Assembly (NCBI GenBank): GCA_004558825.1
Contig: SFDB01000016.1
Location: 1 to 64,000, forward strand
DNA from: Clostridiales bacterium
GTDB lineage: Bacteria > Bacillota > Clostridia > Christensenellales > CAG-138
Direction of reading: 5' to 3'
DNA: 64,000 bases
Shown one piece after another: positions 16,800 through 25,103 of this stretch. A program made the translations under genes and the position numbers. The notes under the pieces were generated by a model. That model was not told where the DNA came from, did no database searches, and saw only the letters and a list, made by a program, of their open reading frames with translations. Numbering within the stretch: position 1 is the stretch's first letter; every line of letters starts with the position of its first letter.

Positions 16800-18428
16800 A
16801 TGAAAAAAATCAAGAGCATTGCTGAGCTCAATAAGACTGCCTACATACGCAATATACCCGTGATATTGCTCGACATACTGCTGATTAACGCATCGGCGTT
16901 TTTGGCGTTGCTTTTAAGGCTCGACTTTGACATTGCAAACATCGTCGAATCGGGCTATTTGCTTAACGCCCTCAAGTATGCGCCGGTTAACACCGTTACA
17001 ACGATTACGATATTTATAATAATGAAGCTGTATGTAAGCCTTTGGGAATATACAGGCCCAAAGGAGCTTTTGCGCGTCGTGCTTGCTGTGATGCTGTCCA
17101 CGGTGTTTGAAGCATTTGGCATGTTTATATGGAAGCTGAATATTCCGAGAAGCTTTACGCTACTAAGCGGCCTTGTACTTACCGCGTTTTTGGCGAGCGA
17201 ACGGCTTATATACAGGCTGATTGTGAGCGCTCACAGGCGAAAGCACAGCGAGGTCAAAAAAGCACGAACAATGCTTATAGGAGCTGGCCGCGCAGGCTCG
17301 ATGCTGCTTAAGGATCTGCAGCAGAGCGAATACTCCGCAAATGCTGTCGTATGCATAATAGATGACGACAAGAAAAAGCACGGCCAATACCTTCAGGGAA
17401 TAAAAATAGTTGGCGGACGTGAAAGTATACTTGAATCGGCGGAAAAGTACAAGGTCTCCGATATAATACTTGCCATCCCGACTGCCCCCGGAAAAGAACG
17501 CAGCACGATACTTAAGCTTTGCCAGGCCACGAAATGCAGGATAAAAACCATACCTGCACTTGTGCAGCTTACAAACGGCGAATTCAGCATACACGAGATG
17601 AGGGACATACAAGTTGAGGATTTGCTCGGGCGCGATGCAGTCAAGATAAACCTTGACGACGTAATGGGATATGTCAGCGGTAAAACTGTGCTTGTTACGG
17701 GCGGCGGAGGTTCGATAGGGAGCGAGCTTTGCAGGCAGATAGCCACATACAAGCCGAAAAAGCTCGTAATACTCGACATATACGAAAACAATGCGTACGC
17801 GATTCAACAGGAGCTCCTGCACGACTTCCCGGAGCTTTCACTCGACGTAATGATAGGCTCTGTACGCGACAAAAACAGAATTGACGCTCTCTTTGAGAAG
17901 TACAGGCCCGACATAGTATATCACGCCGCGGCGCACAAGCATGTGCCGCTGATGGAGATGAGTCCGAACGAGGCGATAAAAAATAACGTTTTTGGTACGC
18001 TTAATGTCGTAGAGGCTGCGGACAGATATAAGGCTGAAACATTCGTACTTATATCTACGGACAAGGCTGTTAATCCGACAAACATAATGGGCGCTTCAAA
18101 GCGCATATGCGAGATGATAGTGCAGATGTACAGCCACCATTCGGATACGAAGTTCGTTGCGGTAAGATTCGGCAATGTGCTCGGCTCGAACGGCAGCGTA
18201 ATACCGCTGTTCAAAAGGCAGATCGAGCAGGGCGGCCCGGTCACGGTAACACATAAGGATATAATTCGCTACTTCATGACTATACCCGAGGCTGTGTCGC
18301 TTGTCCTGCAGGCGGGCGCTTTTGCGGAGGGCGGTGAAATATTCGTGCTCGATATGGGCAATCCTGTAAAGATAGACGATTTGGCACGCGACATGATAAG
18401 ACTTATGGGGTATGAGCCTGATGCCTGA
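16800..18428 (+). CDS. UDP-sugar 4,6-dehydratase, FlaA1/CapD/PglF-like (truncated by frameshift)
   Basis: Membrane nucleotide-sugar dehydratase that makes the UDP-4-keto-6-deoxy-HexNAc precursor of the priming sugar. Four N-terminal membrane helices (about 15-130), a Rossmann-like domain beginning RTMLIGAGRAGS, then the SDR domain with GGGGSIGSE, and the catalytic ISTDKA and MGASKR motifs (Met replacing Tyr, as in this family). The start at 16800 follows GGGAGGGG. The frame ends at 18428, but the expected C-terminus, with the GLRPGEKLYEEL signature, continues in another frame from 18412. A 7-bp tandem duplication at 18416-18429 explains the shift: removing one copy gives one 622-residue protein of usual family length. 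As written, 542 residues are made and the last 80 are lost. Confidence 0.85.
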   Translation: MKKIKSIAELNKTAYIRNIPVILLDILLINASAFLALLLRLDFDIANIVESGYLLNALKYAPVNTVTTITIFIIMKLYVSLWEYTGPKELLRVVLAVMLSTVFEAFGMFIWKLNIPRSFTLLSGLVLTAFLASERLIYRLIVSAHRRKHSEVKKARTMLIGAGRAGSMLLKDLQQSEYSANAVVCIIDDDKKKHGQYLQGIKIVGGRESILESAEKYKVSDIILAIPTAPGKERSTILKLCQATKCRIKTIPALVQLTNGEFSIHEMRDIQVEDLLGRDAVKINLDDVMGYVSGKTVLVTGGGGSIGSELCRQIATYKPKKLVILDIYENNAYAIQQELLHDFPELSLDVMIGSVRDKNRIDALFEKYRPDIVYHAAAHKHVPLMEMSPNEAIKNNVFGTLNVVEAADRYKAETFVLISTDKAVNPTNIMGASKRICEMIVQMYSHHSDTKFVAVRFGNVLGSNGSVIPLFKRQIEQGGPVTVTHKDIIRYFMTIPEAVSLVLQAGAFAEGGEIFVLDMGNPVKIDDLARDMIRLMGYEPDA

Positions 18429-18675
18429 TGTCGATATAAGAATCGAATATACCGGCCTGCGGCCCGGAGAAAAGCTTTATGAGGAACTCATGATGGCTGA
18501 GGAAGGGCTGACGGCAACCGAGAATAACTTGATATTCATCGGAAAACCGCTGGATTTCAATGAAACCATGCTCATGCGCGATCTTGCCGTTCTAAGGGAG
18601 CTTGCAGCCGTCGATATGTCGTCCGTGAAGCAGAAGGTGCAGGAAATAGTGAAGACATACGTCATTGCGGCGTGA
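18412..18675 (+). pseudogene. Out-of-frame C-terminal part of the 4,6-dehydratase
   Basis: An 87-codon frame carrying IEYTGLRPGEKLYEELMM, which is the C-terminal signature of CapD/PglF dehydratases. It has start codons at 18412 and 18421 that overlap the stop of the upstream frame, so re-initiation could make it as a separate fragment, but no such split is known to me as normal for the family. Read together with the upstream frame it completes the enzyme. Confidence 0.75.
18416..18429. repeat. 7-bp tandem duplication GCCTGAT x2
   Basis: GCCTGAT occurs twice in direct tandem (18416-18422 and 18423-18429). One copy gives the in-frame family sequence Glu-Pro-Asp-Val-Asp; two copies give an early stop. 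The unit length is not a multiple of three, so gain or loss by slippage turns the gene on or off. Confidence 0.85.
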
Positions 18676-18695
18676 ACACGGGAGGCGAAAAGCGT

Positions 18696-19346
18696 ATGGG
18701 TTATAAATCGTTTTATGCGCGCCATGTCAAGCGAGCGCTTGACATACTCATAGCGCTTTTAGGGCTTCTGATAGCGTCGCCGGTGCTGCTTTTGACGGCT
18801 ATCGCCGTAAAGCTCGACTCTAAGGGTCCCGCAATATTCAAGCAGCCGCGCCTCGGCCTGAACGGAAGGGTGTTCAATATTTACAAGTTCCGCTCAATGA
18901 CGGTAGGCTCGGAACACACGGGAACGGGCGTGTATTCGAGGAAGGACGACGTACGCGTAACGCGGGTGGGAAAATTCATAAGAGCGACGAGCATAGACGA
19001 GCTGCCGCAGCTTATCAATCTGCTCAACGGTACGATGTCGGCGATAGGACCGAGGCCCGCGCTGACATACCACCCGTGGAGGTACGAGGAATACACGGAG
19101 GAACAGAAGAAGATGTTCCTCGTGCGCCCCGGTGTAACGGGTTGGGCGCAGGTGAACGGAAGAAAGGACGTCGAGTGGCACAGGCGCATAGAACTCAACG
19201 TATGGTATGTTGAAAATGTATCGTTCATGCTCGATGTGAAAATACTTTTCAGGACAATATTCAAAGTCATCGCCAACGCCGATAACGTAAACGTTCAAAA
19301 CACCCTCAAAGCCGATGGCGACAGCGGAAAGGGGGTTGACGCATGA
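18696..19346 (+). CDS. Priming monotopic phosphoglycosyltransferase (initial sugar transferase)
   Basis: A 216-residue transferase of the WcaJ/PglC/EpsL superfamily. It moves a sugar phosphate from a UDP-sugar to undecaprenyl phosphate to start each repeat unit at the inner face of the membrane. The N-terminal KRALDILIALLGLLIASP reentrant helix, FKQPRLG, YKFRSM, the catalytic Asp-Glu pair in TSIDELPQL, and IGPRPAL are all visible. It lacks the N-terminal multi-helix part of WcaJ, so it is of the short PglC type. The ATG at 18696 follows GGAGG at 18681. Its place next to the dehydratase suggests a diNAc-bacillosamine- or FucNAc-like first sugar. Confidence 0.88.
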   Translation: MGYKSFYARHVKRALDILIALLGLLIASPVLLLTAIAVKLDSKGPAIFKQPRLGLNGRVFNIYKFRSMTVGSEHTGTGVYSRKDDVRVTRVGKFIRATSIDELPQLINLLNGTMSAIGPRPALTYHPWRYEEYTEEQKKMFLVRPGVTGWAQVNGRKDVEWHRRIELNVWYVENVSFMLDVKILFRTIFKVIANADNVNVQNTLKADGDSGKGVDA

Positions 19347-20164
19347 TAAAGCTCATGTACATAACAAACGATGTACTGGTTGCGAGAATAGCGGAAGAAG
19401 CCGGTGTAGACAGGATATTTGTCGATTTGGAGACGCTTGGCAAGGCGGAACGGCAGGGCGGCATGGACACCGTTCAGTCGAAGCATACTGTTGCCGATGT
19501 TGAACGCATGCGCTCGGCTGTAACGGGCTCGAAGCTTCTTGTGCGAGTTAACCCTATCCACGACGGTTCGTCAGAAGAGATAAACAGCGTTATCGCAGCG
19601 GGTGCAGATATAGTGATGCTGCCTATGTACAAAACGCCGCGTGAAGCCGAAAAATTCATATCGTTCGTAGGCGGCAGGGCGAAGACAATGCTGCTGCTTG
19701 AGACGAAAGAAGCGGATGCATGCCTTTGCGAAACGCTCGAACTCGACGGAATTGATGAGATGTATATCGGTCTCAACGATCTCCATTTATCTTATGGGCG
19801 TCGATTCATGTTTGAACTGCTGGCAGACGGCACGGTTGAGCGAATAACGCGCCGCATTGCGCAAAGGGGGATACCGTACGGGTTTGGAGGCATTGCGGCC
19901 ATAGGAACGGGAACGCTTCCTGCGGAGCGCATACTCGCGGAGCATGTACGGCTGGGCTCATCAAGCGTCATACTGTCACGAAGTTTCTGCAATTACGAAA
20001 AGATAAGCGACTATGGCGAGATCAAGCGCATATTTGACGGCGGTGTGAAGGCGCTGCGCGATGAAGAAGCGGCGCTGCGCGCTAAAGATGAAGCGTTTTT
20101 CGAAGAGAACAGGCGTATTGTCAAAAGTATTACCGAAAACATAGCAGAGGGTATGGCCAAATGA
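19343..20164 (+). CDS. HpcH/HpaI-type aldolase
   Basis: A 273-residue (beta/alpha)8 protein of the HpcH/HpaI aldolase, citrate lyase beta and PEP mutase-like superfamily. The metal and carboxylate region is seen as DRIFVDLETLGKAERQ, LVRVNP, GADIVMLPM and LLLETKEA. Such enzymes make or break a C-C bond between pyruvate (or oxaloacetate) and an aldehyde. It overlaps the priming transferase by 4 bases (ATGA) and the next dehydrogenase by 4. The pairing suggests supply of a 2-oxo acid that is then reduced to a hydroxy acid used on the glycan; this is inference. Confidence 0.75.
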   Translation: MIKLMYITNDVLVARIAEEAGVDRIFVDLETLGKAERQGGMDTVQSKHTVADVERMRSAVTGSKLLVRVNPIHDGSSEEINSVIAAGADIVMLPMYKTPREAEKFISFVGGRAKTMLLLETKEADACLCETLELDGIDEMYIGLNDLHLSYGRRFMFELLADGTVERITRRIAQRGIPYGFGGIAAIGTGTLPAERILAEHVRLGSSSVILSRSFCNYEKISDYGEIKRIFDGGVKALRDEEAALRAKDEAFFEENRRIVKSITENIAEGMAK

Positions 20165-21072
20165 GACTGCTGATAACGGGCGCATGGCGGGCGACGGACG
20201 ACATGCTCAATGAATTGAGGACGGCCGGCCATACGCTTTATTTTCATAAACAGGAGAAAGAGCGCGTTAGGACACCCGAGATATACGAAGGCGTCATATG
20301 TAATGCGCTCTTTATGCATAACGATATACGCCTTTTTAAGCAGCTTAGGTATATACAATTGACGAGCGCCGGACTTGACAGGGTCGATGTCGGGTACATA
20401 AATGCGCATAATATAGAGCTGTTTAACGCGCGCGGCGTTTACAGCGCGCCAATGGCGGAATGGGCGATACTCAGAATACTCGAGATATACAAAAAAAGCG
20501 CTGCATTCAGACACGCGCAAGAGGAACATATATGGGAAAAGCGACGCGACGTGCTTGAGCTTTGCGGGAAGCGGGCGCTCATCGTAGGCTGCGGCAGTGT
20601 AGGCCAAGCCGTGGCCAAGCGTCTAAAAGCGTTCGACGTTTTCGTTATGGGCGCCGACATAGCGGCAGTGCCGCGCGAGAACATAGACGAGCTCTATACG
20701 ATGGACAGGCTGCCGTTAGCATTTTCCCGCGCGGATATGATAATACTGACATGTCCGCTTACAGATAAAACACGCGGGCTTGTGAGCGGGGAGTTGCTCA
20801 GCGCATCGAAGGAACGCTGCGTACTCGTCAACATTGCGCGCGGGGCGATTGTTGATGAGGCGGCCGTTTGCGAGTGGGCGGACGGTGAAAGATACGCAGC
20901 GCTCGACGTCTTTGAAAGCGAGCCGCCTGCGCAGGGAAGCCCATTATGGACGAACAAAAATATAATCATCACTCCTCACAACAGCTTCGTCGGCGACGGT
21001 AACGGCGAGAGGCTGTGGAGGGTGATATGCTCTAACCTTTCGGAGGACGCTAAAAAGAATGAAATACGATGA
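20161..21072 (+). CDS. D-2-hydroxyacid dehydrogenase family protein
   Basis: A 303-residue NAD-dependent reductase. The nucleotide-binding GCGSVGQAVAKRL lies at about 140-152. VNIARGAIVDEAAV contains the substrate-binding arginine, and the catalytic histidine is in ITPHNSF near the C-terminus; ALDVFESEPP provides the acidic partner. All catalytic residues appear intact. It reduces a 2-oxo acid to a D-2-hydroxy acid. It sits between the aldolase and an ATP-grasp remnant, with ATGA-type overlap to the aldolase. Confidence 0.85.
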   Translation: MRLLITGAWRATDDMLNELRTAGHTLYFHKQEKERVRTPEIYEGVICNALFMHNDIRLFKQLRYIQLTSAGLDRVDVGYINAHNIELFNARGVYSAPMAEWAILRILEIYKKSAAFRHAQEEHIWEKRRDVLELCGKRALIVGCGSVGQAVAKRLKAFDVFVMGADIAAVPRENIDELYTMDRLPLAFSRADMIILTCPLTDKTRGLVSGELLSASKERCVLVNIARGAIVDEAAVCEWADGERYAALDVFESEPPAQGSPLWTNKNIIITPHNSFVGDGNGERLWRVICSNLSEDAKKNEIR

Positions 21073-21318
21073 ATTATGTGCGAAGCTATACTCGGATTCG
21101 GATTAAAAATTCCGTATTGGCATGAAGTAAAGGCTATGGCGCTTCAAACAGCAGGAATAACACCGCAGCTTCGTTATGCATCGTGGGATATAACGGTAAC
21201 GCCGGACGGTCCGCTGATGATTGAAGGAAACTGGGACGCTGAGTTCTATGCCGAGCAAATGCTTTGGAAGCAGGGAAATGTGAGGCGTTATATCGACAAG
21301 CTCGATGACAGAGGATAA
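21059..21318 (+). pseudogene. Remnant of a sugar-transfer-associated ATP-grasp gene
   Basis: A start at 21059, overlapping the dehydrogenase gene end, reads MKYDELCAKLYSDSD and stops. In another frame from about 21080 the DNA encodes LKIPYWHEVKAMA, then PQLRYASWDITVTPDGP and LMIEGN, which is the C-terminal end of ATP-grasp proteins associated with sugar transfer (ATPgrasp_ST), including the metal-binding Glu and Asn. A normal gene has over 250 codons; here only the first 15 and last 75 or so remain. I read this as an internal deletion that fused the two ends out of frame. Confidence 0.7.
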
Positions 21319-21322
21319 CACA

Positions 21323-22870
21323 ATGGAGTGGTCAAAGAAAATCTATAATTACGGTTACCTGTTATCTGATGATGATAAGGTAACATCGGCCGATATTGGC
21401 GTTGAGTGGAGCGATTGGGTTTGCAGAGACGTCAGGAGCGGAATCAAGCTGTATGTGCATCCGCTTGCGGCGTATTTTATGCATAAATGCAGCGCTCGCA
21501 CGCATGTGCTCGTCGGACATGCATTTAATCCGTTTGATATGGAGAAAGATGAGACGAACATATTGAACGAGCTTGAGCGGCGATATAACGATGATAATCT
21601 GTTCTATGATTATGTCAATCAGCTGACAGGCGTATTCTTTTATGCTGTAATTGATGATAAATCAGTGTCCGCTATTTGCGACTGCGCAGGAATGATGGGC
21701 ACTAACTACGGAATAATCAACGGCAGGGTTTATTTTTCATCGCATAGCCAGCTTATTGCCGACATATGCGGACTGCATGACAGCGACTACGCGGCAGGAA
21801 TGAAAGAATACAAGCTTTTCAAATTATTCGGATGGTTTTTGCCGGGCGACGAGACGCCGTATGAACAGATACACCGTATAATACCTAACACAAGGGTTGC
21901 CCTCGGAGACGGTATCAGCGTCGAGCGTTTTTACCCGAGAGAAAAATATGCTGTCTCTGACGATTATGAGCATTCAGTGCATGCTGCCGGAAAGATTCTT
22001 TCCGACACAATGAAATTGATTGCTCAAAAGTGGGAAAAACCAGCCATATCTTTGACCGGAGGAGTGGACAGCCAGACCACGCTTGCATGCGCTAACGGCA
22101 TTCAAAATAAATTTAAGTATTATAGCTATATTTCACTGGAACGCGAGGCTACGGACGCTTTTGCCGAAAAAAGGATTTGCGAAGGTCTGGGGCTTGAACA
22201 CACCATATATTACATTGATACGGACAGGAAAGCGTATCCTGATTTTGAAACGGCAGACGGTTTGATAGAGCGGCATTACGGCTACTTAGGTAAGGGAAAT
22301 GAAAACGATGTATGTAAGCGCATCAGTCTGTCTGAGCAGGCGGATTTTGATATCGAGGTTAAATCCTGGGTGTCGGAAATTGCGCGTGCGAGCAGGTACA
22401 AACATTATTTGAAAGATAAGTTCCCCGATAAGGTTTCGCCGCGTCAGCTGACCACAATGTATAAAGTGTTTTTGTGGAATCGCAAACAGGCAGTTCAAAC
22501 AGATAAACTGTTTGAAAAATATCTGTCGAATACACGGCTGTATGAAGCGCTTGAGAACACGGGCTACCCGTGGACGGAGTTTTTTGTTTGGGAAATAGTT
22601 TTCGGCGGATGGGGTGGACTTGCACTGACAGGAGAACACAAATTATCAAACGATATCACTGTTCCGTTTAACAACAGAGCGCTGCTCGACATAATGCTGC
22701 GCACACCGCTTGAAAAGAGAAAGACCGACGCGATGCACAAAGATATTATTAAAACCATGGATGAGAGATTATTTAATCTTGGAATTCATGTGGTGAACGG
22801 CAATGAGACGCATAAGCGTGCCGTTTGCGAACGGATATATTATGAAATAAATACACATCTGCCTTGGTGA
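21323..22870 (+). CDS. Asparagine synthase-like amidotransferase
   Basis: A 515-residue protein. The C-terminal half carries the ATP pyrophosphatase loop in LTGGVDSQTTLA (about 245-256). The N-terminal half resembles an Ntn glutaminase fold (LTGVFFYAVIDD) but lacks the N-terminal cysteine needed for glutamine hydrolysis with either possible start (21305 or 21323; the second follows AGAGGA). It would therefore depend on free ammonia or on another amine. In glycan loci such enzymes amidate uronic acids or attach amino compounds. Base composition is somewhat poorer in GC than its neighbours. Confidence 0.75.
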   Translation: MEWSKKIYNYGYLLSDDDKVTSADIGVEWSDWVCRDVRSGIKLYVHPLAAYFMHKCSARTHVLVGHAFNPFDMEKDETNILNELERRYNDDNLFYDYVNQLTGVFFYAVIDDKSVSAICDCAGMMGTNYGIINGRVYFSSHSQLIADICGLHDSDYAAGMKEYKLFKLFGWFLPGDETPYEQIHRIIPNTRVALGDGISVERFYPREKYAVSDDYEHSVHAAGKILSDTMKLIAQKWEKPAISLTGGVDSQTTLACANGIQNKFKYYSYISLEREATDAFAEKRICEGLGLEHTIYYIDTDRKAYPDFETADGLIERHYGYLGKGNENDVCKRISLSEQADFDIEVKSWVSEIARASRYKHYLKDKFPDKVSPRQLTTMYKVFLWNRKQAVQTDKLFEKYLSNTRLYEALENTGYPWTEFFVWEIVFGGWGGLALTGEHKLSNDITVPFNNRALLDIMLRTPLEKRKTDAMHKDIIKTMDERLFNLGIHVVNGNETHKRAVCERIYYEINTHLPW

Positions 22871-22875
22871 CGCCT

Positions 22876-24006
22876 ATGAAAATCCTCTATGTTGCAACGG
22901 TTCAGAGCCATATATGCCAATTTCATAAACCGATAATGCGCCTGATGCACGAAAAAGGCGCTGAGGTGCATGTCGCCGCGTGCGATAACCTTGTTCAGAA
23001 GAACGGGCTGAAGATGGAGTATGCAGACAAGGTGTTCGATGTGCCGTTTGACCGCTCGCCAAAAAGCCTGCGCAACATTAAGGCGTATAGGCAGCTAAAG
23101 AAAATCATAGATGAAAACAGCTATGATTTGATACACTGCAATACTCCGGTTGGCGGCGTGATAGCCAGGCTTGCATCAAGGCGTGCGCGGAAACATGGCG
23201 CAAAGCTCATATATACTGCGCATGGCTTCCATTTTTATAAGGGCGCGCCGCGATTCAACTGGCTCGTGTATTATCCCGTTGAAAAAGCGCTTGCACGGCT
23301 GACGGATGCGATAATTACCATAACGCATGAGGATTATGAGCTTGCACGAAAAAAGTTTTCTACGAATGTTTATTTTTCGCACGGCGTGGGGGCGAACGGC
23401 GAAAAGTACATGCCCGTTGATACGGAGACGGCATTGGAGCTGAGACGCGAGATGGGCATAGGGCAAGATGAGTTTGTTATTCTTTGCACGGGCGAGCTGC
23501 TGAAAAACAAGAATCAGCGTACAGCGATACTGGCAGTGCATGAGGCGCGAAAAAAGCATTCGGATATACGCTTACTGCTCGCAGGCAACGGCAGCGAAAG
23601 GGCTGCGCTCGAATCGCTTATTGACGAGCTTGGAGAGCGCAAATCTATTGAGCTGATAGGCTACAGAATCGATCTTGAGCGTTATGTCGGCGCCTGCGAC
23701 ATGGTTATGTCGTGCAGCTTCCGTGAAGGGCTGCCGCTTAACATAGCGGAGGCAATGCTCATGAAAAAGGCCGCGCTCGTTTCCGATAACAGAGGCCACA
23801 GAGAGCTTGTCGAGAACGGAAAAACGGGATATATTGTAGGCAGCGGCGATGTCGGCGCGTTTGCGGACAGGCTTGAGCTGATGCATGATGACAGGGCGCT
23901 TTTGAGCGCGATGGGCGATGAGGCCTATAAACGCTCGGCACTTTATGCGGCCGAAAACGTCGTGAAAGAGATAGAAAAAGTATATGATGAGGTGCAGAAG
24001 GTATGA
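22876..24006 (+). CDS. GT4 glycosyltransferase (EpsD-like)
   Basis: A 376-residue GT-B fold transferase. TAHGFHFYKGAP near residue 115 and the donor-site motif REGLPLNIAEAM (EX7E) near 277 are typical of EpsD/PglA-like enzymes that use UDP-sugars at the membrane surface. The start at 22876 is preferred over an in-frame GTG at 22864, since the ILYVATVQSH strand follows at once. It overlaps the next gene by 4 bases. Confidence 0.85.
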   Translation: MKILYVATVQSHICQFHKPIMRLMHEKGAEVHVAACDNLVQKNGLKMEYADKVFDVPFDRSPKSLRNIKAYRQLKKIIDENSYDLIHCNTPVGGVIARLASRRARKHGAKLIYTAHGFHFYKGAPRFNWLVYYPVEKALARLTDAIITITHEDYELARKKFSTNVYFSHGVGANGEKYMPVDTETALELRREMGIGQDEFVILCTGELLKNKNQRTAILAVHEARKKHSDIRLLLAGNGSERAALESLIDELGERKSIELIGYRIDLERYVGACDMVMSCSFREGLPLNIAEAMLMKKAALVSDNRGHRELVENGKTGYIVGSGDVGAFADRLELMHDDRALLSAMGDEAYKRSALYAAENVVKEIEKVYDEVQKV

Positions 24007-25103
24007 AGATAGGTATACTGACGCATTACAACGTAAACAATCAGGGCGCGCAGCTTCAGTTGTACGCGCTTTCGTCGTACCTTAAGGAGCTTGGGCACGA
24101 TGTATATGTGCTTACATATACGAAGAATTTTGACTACAGCGCCGATGCAGCGAAGCGTAATAATGTATCTATCCGTTCGCTGCCGTTTTATATAAAGGAG
24201 TATCTTTTCAAGCGCGGCTTCGGGCTGTCGCTGTTCAACGCGCGAAAGTACAGGAAGCTGATGCGCTTTTTGAACTCGTCCAACGAACTGCGTCCGTACG
24301 ATAAATTCCCCACCGATGCTGTTGTTATAGGAAGCGACGAGGTGTTCAGCCTTGACGTAGGCATGAACAAAATGATGTACGGCATAGGCTTGATGTCGGA
24401 CTACGCGATATGCTACGCTCCGTCGTTCGGCAGAACGAGCATAGAGGATATAGAAAGACGCGGCTGTCGAGAAGAGATAAGCGCGGGGCTTCGGTCGATA
24501 TACCGCCTTTCGGCGCGCGACGCACATACAAAGGAGCTTGTCGAGCTTTTGTCCGGACGCGAAGCGCCGCTCGTATGCGACCCTGTTCTTCTTTACAGCT
24601 TCAAAGGCGAGAGAGCAAAAATCAAGCCGATAAAGCATAAATATCTTCTCTTGTATGCGTATGACAGAAACATGTGCGGCCAAAGCGAGATTGACGCGAT
24701 ACAGGCGTATGCGCGTAAGCATGGCCTTATCACGGTATCGGCGGGCACATATCATAAATGGTGCGACAGGAACGTCTGCTGCAACGCACTCGAATGGGTC
24801 GAGTATATACGCGGCGCGGAATGCGTTGTAACGGACACGTTCCACGGAACCGTCGTTGCGATGAAGACACACCGCGATGTTGCTGTATTTATACGCAAGT
24901 CCATAAACGTGTTCAAACTGAAATCGCTGCTCGCCGATACGGCGGCGGAGGACAGGGAGATGATGGGCGTGACGTACGACGAGCTTGAGCGGGTATTTTC
25001 GACGTCCATGGATTATGGGATTATTGACGCGCATATAGCCAATATTGCGCAAAGGAGCGCGGCGTATTTGCGCCAGGCGCTGGAGGGCGTGAATGGTGAA
25101 TAA
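24003..25103 (+). CDS. Polysaccharide pyruvyltransferase family protein
   Basis: A 366-residue CsaB/WcaK-type protein. The N-terminal LTHYNVNNQGAQLQLYAL and the C-terminal CVVTDTFHGTVVAMK are the two conserved blocks of the PS_pyruv_trans family, which transfer pyruvate from PEP onto sugars as a ketal. The next gene is an FrhB-like iron-sulfur protein overlapping by 11 bases; the two families are often adjacent in glycan loci, which suggests joint action. Confidence 0.85.
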   Translation: MKIGILTHYNVNNQGAQLQLYALSSYLKELGHDVYVLTYTKNFDYSADAAKRNNVSIRSLPFYIKEYLFKRGFGLSLFNARKYRKLMRFLNSSNELRPYDKFPTDAVVIGSDEVFSLDVGMNKMMYGIGLMSDYAICYAPSFGRTSIEDIERRGCREEISAGLRSIYRLSARDAHTKELVELLSGREAPLVCDPVLLYSFKGERAKIKPIKHKYLLLYAYDRNMCGQSEIDAIQAYARKHGLITVSAGTYHKWCDRNVCCNALEWVEYIRGAECVVTDTFHGTVVAMKTHRDVAVFIRKSINVFKLKSLLADTAAEDREMMGVTYDELERVFSTSMDYGIIDAHIANIAQRSAAYLRQALEGVNGE

